Source: JBCBEX01 sp038528235 (GTDB lineage: Bacteria; Bacteroidota; Rhodothermia; Rhodothermales; Rubricoccaceae). From it: a stretch of DNA of 33,374 nucleotides. This document shows positions 29,604-33,374 of the stretch, in pieces. The notes under the pieces are model-generated. The model was not told the DNA's origin. It did no database searches and saw only the letters and a list, made by a program, of their open reading frames with translations. Within the stretch, counting starts at the first letter, position 1. Every line of letters begins with the position of its first letter. The translations under genes were made by a program, and so were the position numbers. The DNA lies in assembly GCA_038528235.1 (NCBI GenBank), contig JBCBEX010000051.1, positions 1 through 33,374 of the forward strand, written 5' to 3'.

Positions 29604-32192
29604 ATGCCCGTCCGTCGTTTCCTGCTCTTGCTGTGCTGTGTCTGTGTAGCAGGCGGCGTGGCAGCGCAACCGACGCCGCCGCGCATCGCGCTGAGCTGGT
29701 CTGACCCGGTCCCCCTTCGGCAAGCCCTTGACGAACTCGCTGAACAAGCCGGAATCGACCTGGTCTACGCGGACCGTCTGGTCGAGGGGTTCGTCACCGA
29801 CGGGGGCTGGGCGGGAGACGATTCCGAGGTGGGGCTCGCGGCACTCCTCGCCGAGACGGGCCTTCGGGCCGAGCGCGTACGCCGTGGTCAGTATGTCCTC
29901 ATCGCGCTCCCCCCGGGCACTCCCGAAGACGAAGACCCCGAGGCGTTGCGCGGCACCCTCGAAGGCTCGGTCGTCGATGCGGAGACGGGGGAGACGCTGC
30001 CCGGGGCGCATGTCTTCCTGGAAGACCTCGGCCTCGGTGCCATCACGACAGCCACGGGCGACTTCGCCGTGCCCGACCTGCCAACGGGCGAGTATCGGGT
30101 GCGCGTGTCCTACGTCGGCTACCGGACTGTGGCCCTCGCGCTAAGCGTGTTCCCCGAAAGCCCTGCGCTGCCGACTGTGATTCGGTTGCGCCCACAGCCG
30201 TTCGAAGCCACGAGCGTGGTCGTCGAGACCGGGCTAGAGCCTGAGGCGGTGCCAGGAGCTTCCGCCGTGCGTCCCGAGGAGGCCGCGCTACCTTCCTTCC
30301 TCGGGGAGGGCGACCTCTTCGCCGTCCTCTCGTTTCTGCCCGGCGTCGAGCGGGCGGCTGAAGCAGGAGGCGAGATGGTCGTGCGTGGTGCCGAGAGCCA
30401 CTACAATCGGTATCTCCTGGACGGCGTCCCGCTCATCCACCCGTGGCACACCTTCGGCTTCTTTTCGGCCTACCAGCCCGAGGCCCTCAAGCGAGTGCAA
30501 CTCTTCAAGGGCTCGCTGCCCGCGCAGTATGGCGGCGCGCTCTCGTCGGTGCTTGTGGCTGAGACAAAGGATGGCCTGGGCGGACGGCCGCGCGGGGTCG
30601 CGGCGCTGAGCCCTGTGGCGCTACGTGCCGTCGCGGAGGTGCCGCTGGCTACCAACGTGGGGCTGACGGCGTCGGCGCGTCGGTCCTACCTCGACCTGCT
30701 CCTTGCACCCTCGCTGCGGCCGACCGGCAACGTCGCGCTCACGCCGACCAACGCCGAGACGGAGGCAGCCACCGACTTCGGATACGCCTTCTACGACGTG
30801 CACACGAAGCTCTCGTGGCGACCGTCGCGCTGGCACCGGCTCGCAGCGACGGTCTACACAGGCGGCGACCGGCTCAACGCCGACGTGCCGCTCCGCGACC
30901 TCATCGACGATCCCGGCGACCTGGACACTGACGCGAGCGTCGGCTACCGCTGGGGCAACCTCTTGCTCTCAGGGCGCTACGACTACCTCTACGGCCGCAC
31001 CTTTTTCGTCTCGACGACAGCCTACCACTCGGCCTACCGTACGCGCGAAGATGCGCTGGACGAGGGCGATCCGCTCCGCGCGCCGCTCCTCGACAGCGCC
31101 TATCGGGTTCGCTTCGCTGAGACGGGCCTGCGCAGCGATGTAGACTATTTCGTCTCGCTCGCGCACCAGGTCCGTGCTGGCCTGGAAGCGCGCTACCGCA
31201 TCTTCGACAGCGACCTCCGGGAGGTCGTCCGCCGCAACAGCTTGGTGGACCGAACAGCCCGGTCGAACCGGGTCACGGCGGTCGAAGCCGTCGCCTACGC
31301 CGAGGATCGGTGGCAGGTCAACCGCCGTTGGCAGCTCCGTCCTGGCGTCCGGCTGGGCATCTATGGACCGGACGGCGATGTCTTTCTCAGCCCGCGATTC
31401 TACGCGCGGTATGCCTGGGAGCAGCGGGGCTTCTTCGTGCAGGCTGGCCTGAGCCGACAGGTGCAGACGCTCCATCGGTTACGCGAACGCTACGCAGCCG
31501 GCTACGACCTCGCGGCCAACCGCTGGCTTCCAGCCGGCGGGCGGGTCGATCCCGCGACAGGATGGCAGCTCGCCATCGGGGCGGGGTGGCGGCCCGTGCC
31601 CCGCCTGTCGCTCGCGCTCGACGCCTACACCCGCCACTTCGACGACATCCTGCTGCCGCTCACCGACGCCCCACGGCCCGACCTGAGCCGCCGTCGCATC
31701 GATGCGGGCGTGCTTGTGGAAGACTACGTGGCAGGTGTGCAGCGCAGCGTCGGTGCTGAACTCGCTGTCCAGGTCGAGCAGGAGGCATGGGATCTTGGAC
31801 TGAGTTATGCGCTGAGCCGCACCGAGGAGCGGCCCGAGGGGGGCAGAGTCTGGCGTGCGGGGCGCTACGACCTGCCACATTCGGCGCAGGTCCTGCTCCA
31901 GCGGCAGTCGGAGCGCTGGTCCGTGGCAGTAACCGGAACGGCACGCAGCGGCTTTCCCGTCGCCGAGCGCGTCGAGGCGGGACGCACCCGGCTGCCGACC
32001 TACTTGCGCCTCGACCTCGCGGCTAGCATTCGATTCCCGTTCGCAGGCCTCCGGTGGAGCACCCAGGCACAGGTGTACAACCTCACGGCGCGTCGCAACA
32101 TCGTCGACATCCGCCCTGACGCCAACGGGGTGCAGCGCAGCGTGGTGGGGCTGGGTCTCGTCCCGATGCTGACGCTGACGGCACGGTGGTAG
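29604..32192 (+). CDS. TonB-dependent receptor with STN and carboxypeptidase-regulatory-like domains
   Basis: An 862-aa outer-membrane receptor. After a signal peptide (1-22) comes an STN (secretin/TonB N-terminal) domain at about 30-95 (QALDELAEQAGIDLVYADRL). A CarboxypepD_reg-like beta-sandwich lies at about 115-197 (GSVVDAETGETLPGAHVFLE), and a plug at about 215-320 (VRGAESHYNRYLLDGVPL, FKGSLPAQYGGALSSV). The barrel runs to the end, closing with TLTARW and an aromatic last residue. STN domains can pass a signal to an anti-sigma factor, but no sigma/anti-sigma pair is adjacent here. The substrate is unknown; it is not paired with a SusD gene. Confidence 0.93.
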   Translation: MPVRRFLLLLCCVCVAGGVAAQPTPPRIALSWSDPVPLRQALDELAEQAGIDLVYADRLVEGFVTDGGWAGDDSEVGLAALLAETGLRAERVRRGQYVLIALPPGTPEDEDPEALRGTLEGSVVDAETGETLPGAHVFLEDLGLGAITTATGDFAVPDLPTGEYRVRVSYVGYRTVALALSVFPESPALPTVIRLRPQPFEATSVVVETGLEPEAVPGASAVRPEEAALPSFLGEGDLFAVLSFLPGVERAAEAGGEMVVRGAESHYNRYLLDGVPLIHPWHTFGFFSAYQPEALKRVQLFKGSLPAQYGGALSSVLVAETKDGLGGRPRGVAALSPVALRAVAEVPLATNVGLTASARRSYLDLLLAPSLRPTGNVALTPTNAETEAATDFGYAFYDVHTKLSWRPSRWHRLAATVYTGGDRLNADVPLRDLIDDPGDLDTDASVGYRWGNLLLSGRYDYLYGRTFFVSTTAYHSAYRTREDALDEGDPLRAPLLDSAYRVRFAETGLRSDVDYFVSLAHQVRAGLEARYRIFDSDLREVVRRNSLVDRTARSNRVTAVEAVAYAEDRWQVNRRWQLRPGVRLGIYGPDGDVFLSPRFYARYAWEQRGFFVQAGLSRQVQTLHRLRERYAAGYDLAANRWLPAGGRVDPATGWQLAIGAGWRPVPRLSLALDAYTRHFDDILLPLTDAPRPDLSRRRIDAGVLVEDYVAGVQRSVGAELAVQVEQEAWDLGLSYALSRTEERPEGGRVWRAGRYDLPHSAQVLLQRQSERWSVAVTGTARSGFPVAERVEAGRTRLPTYLRLDLAASIRFPFAGLRWSTQAQVYNLTARRNIVDIRPDANGVQRSVVGLGLVPMLTLTARW

Positions 32193-32278
32193 CGCCCCAG
32201 TAGGCGGCGCGTCCGTAAACTTCTCGCGTGTGACCGCGTCCCACCGCTCCCTTTCTCATCTACATTCCCCCTCGACAC

Positions 32279-33280
32279 ATGGAACTCGGACTGATCGGCC
32301 TGGGCCGCATGGGCCTCAACATGACCATCCGGATGCTGCGCGGTGGGCACCGCGTCGTCGTCCACAATCGCAGCCAGGGTCCTGTCGAGACGGCGCAATC
32401 CCACGGGGCCGACGCTGCGGCATCGATGGCCGACTTCGTCTCGATGCTGGACGCCCCGCGCGTGGTCTGGCTCATGCTTCCCGCCGGGCAAATCACCGAC
32501 GACCATCTCACGCAACTCCACGACATCCTCGACGAGGGCGACCTGATCGTCGAAGGAGCCAACTCGCGCTACACCGACACCATCCGGCGTGCGCGGGAGG
32601 CGGCCGAGCATGGCCTCCACTTCGTAGACGCGGGCGTTTCGGGTGGCATCTGGGGCCTCGAAAATGGTTACTCGACGATGGTCGGTGGCACCGACGAAGC
32701 CGTCGCCCGCGTTGCGCCGGTGATTGAAACGCTCGCGCCGGGGGCCGACAAAGGCTGGGGCCACGTCGGGCCCGTCGGCAGCGGCCACTACGTCAAGATG
32801 GTCCACAACGGCGTCGAGTATGCCATGATGCAGGCGTTCGCCGAGGGCTTCGCGATGTTCGACAAGAAGAGCCAGATGGGCGACAACCCGGTCGACTTCG
32901 ACTTGCACCAGATTGCTGAGGTCTGGCGCTACGGGTCCGTGGTGCAGTCGTGGCTGCTCGACCTGACGGCGGAGGCGTTGAAAGCGCGGCCTGGACTGGA
33001 CGCGGTCGCCCCCTACGTGCCCGACTCCGGCGAGGGTCGCTGGACCGTCGAAGAGGCCATTGACCTCCGCATGCCCGTCCCGACCATTGCGCAGGCGTTG
33101 TTCGAGCGCTTCCAGTCTCGCGACGAGCGGTCATTTGCCTATCGGCTCCTCTCGGCGATGCGGGGCAGCTTCGGTGGCCATGCCGTCAAGGGCATGCCCG
33201 AAGCCGGTGGCCTCAACGACGACGGTACGATCGAGATCATCCCGGGCGGCATCCAGACAGAGGGCGCTACGACGCGTTAG
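32279..33280 (+). CDS. gnd: 6-phosphogluconate dehydrogenase, short (GndA/NAD-type) form
   Basis: A 333-aa enzyme that oxidatively decarboxylates 6-phosphogluconate to ribulose 5-phosphate. The nucleotide site is LIGLGRMGLNM (5-15) followed by HNRSQ; the loop after the second strand lacks the NRT-SK pattern of the NADP-type enzymes. Substrate residues include EGANSRYTDT, VDAGVSGGIWGLENGYSTMVGG-like text, and the catalytic Lys173 in HYVKMVHNGVEY. The length (about 330, not 470) is that of the short NAD-preferring class. The C-terminal helical part (EVWRYGSVVQSWLLDL, FGGHAVKG) is complete. No glucose-6-phosphate dehydrogenase gene lies in the window. Confidence 0.93.
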   Translation: MELGLIGLGRMGLNMTIRMLRGGHRVVVHNRSQGPVETAQSHGADAAASMADFVSMLDAPRVVWLMLPAGQITDDHLTQLHDILDEGDLIVEGANSRYTDTIRRAREAAEHGLHFVDAGVSGGIWGLENGYSTMVGGTDEAVARVAPVIETLAPGADKGWGHVGPVGSGHYVKMVHNGVEYAMMQAFAEGFAMFDKKSQMGDNPVDFDLHQIAEVWRYGSVVQSWLLDLTAEALKARPGLDAVAPYVPDSGEGRWTVEEAIDLRMPVPTIAQALFERFQSRDERSFAYRLLSAMRGSFGGHAVKGMPEAGGLNDDGTIEIIPGGIQTEGATTR

Positions 33281-33374
33281 GTCGCTGTTTCCTTGCTGGG
33301 TACCTGCTCTGCGGTGGACCTAGCGCTAAGGTGGGCCCGAGCTCGTTCGAATGCCTCGCCGAGTGTATCCATGC
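33277..33374 (-). CDS. Possible C-terminal end of a minus-strand gene (partial)
   Basis: On the minus strand a frame open to the window edge reads DTLGEAFERARAHLSARS and ends with TAA at 33279-33277, overlapping the gnd stop codon by two bases. It has helix-like composition but only about 32 codons are visible, so it may be chance. No family can be named. Confidence 0.25.
   Translation of the reverse strand, partial: MDTLGEAFERARAHLSARSTAEQVPSKETAT

Overview
The window is about two-thirds G+C, densely coding chromosomal DNA from a Gram-negative bacterium. Genes often lack a Shine-Dalgarno sequence, and several begin with GTG. The gene set suggests the Rhodothermota (Salinibacter/Rubricoccus-like relatives of Bacteroidota): a TonB-dependent receptor with a carboxypeptidase-regulatory-like domain, a multi-SLBB export protein, exported lipoproteins, a WGR-PARP enzyme and an uncharacterised Omp-like barrel. 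This placement is inference from gene content; there is no rRNA or other marker gene here.

Layout. 1-1.5 kb: an FbpB/ThiP-type ABC permease on the minus strand, cut by the left edge, with repeat DNA just upstream. 1.7-4.3 kb: a glutaredoxin-like protein, an orphan sensor histidine kinase and a CAP-domain lipoprotein. 4.4-6.7 kb: a class IV aminotransferase and a RidA-family protein, separated by an AT-rich segment that carries a small membrane ORF and is followed by a second, 92% identical copy of the last 146 bp of the aminotransferase gene. 6.8-9.3 kb: a YdeI/OmdA protein, a zinc-less MDR oxidoreductase and pyrF. 9.35-9.83 kb: an interspersed palindromic repeat and a long non-coding leader. 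9.8-13.7 kb: a long acyl-CoA dehydrogenase, a strong terminator, a WGR-PARP protein with a signal-peptide-like N-terminus, a second interspersed repeat and an 84-aa putative winged-helix protein. 13.8-20 kb: an MsrA-MsrB lipoprotein, FxsA, an uncharacterised membrane protein, a two-gene operon (phytol/dolichol-kinase-like plus FAD oxidoreductase), a dienelactone-hydrolase-like lipoprotein and a small outer-membrane barrel. 20.2-29.5 kb: a co-directional surface-polysaccharide and sulfur block comprising a seven-SLBB exporter, a Wzz-like protein, UDP-glucose dehydrogenase, UDP-glucuronate decarboxylase, CysQ and an SLC13 permease. 29.6-33.3 kb: a TonB receptor with an STN domain and a short-form 6-phosphogluconate dehydrogenase.

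How the genes fit together. The SLBB and Wzz proteins would form the outer- and inner-membrane parts of a polysaccharide export route. Ugd and the decarboxylase supply UDP-glucuronate and UDP-xylose. CysQ removes PAP from sulfate assimilation or sulfotransfer, and the SLC13 carrier may import sulfate, so a sulfated or xylose-containing exopolysaccharide is possible (inference). The exported MsrAB protein repairs oxidised envelope proteins.

Most worth a second look: the aminotransferase 3'-end duplication around the AT-rich segment, the PARP enzyme with an apparent export signal, and a possible three-way-junction RNA leader before ugd. No CRISPR array, tRNA, rRNA or recognisable transposase gene was seen.
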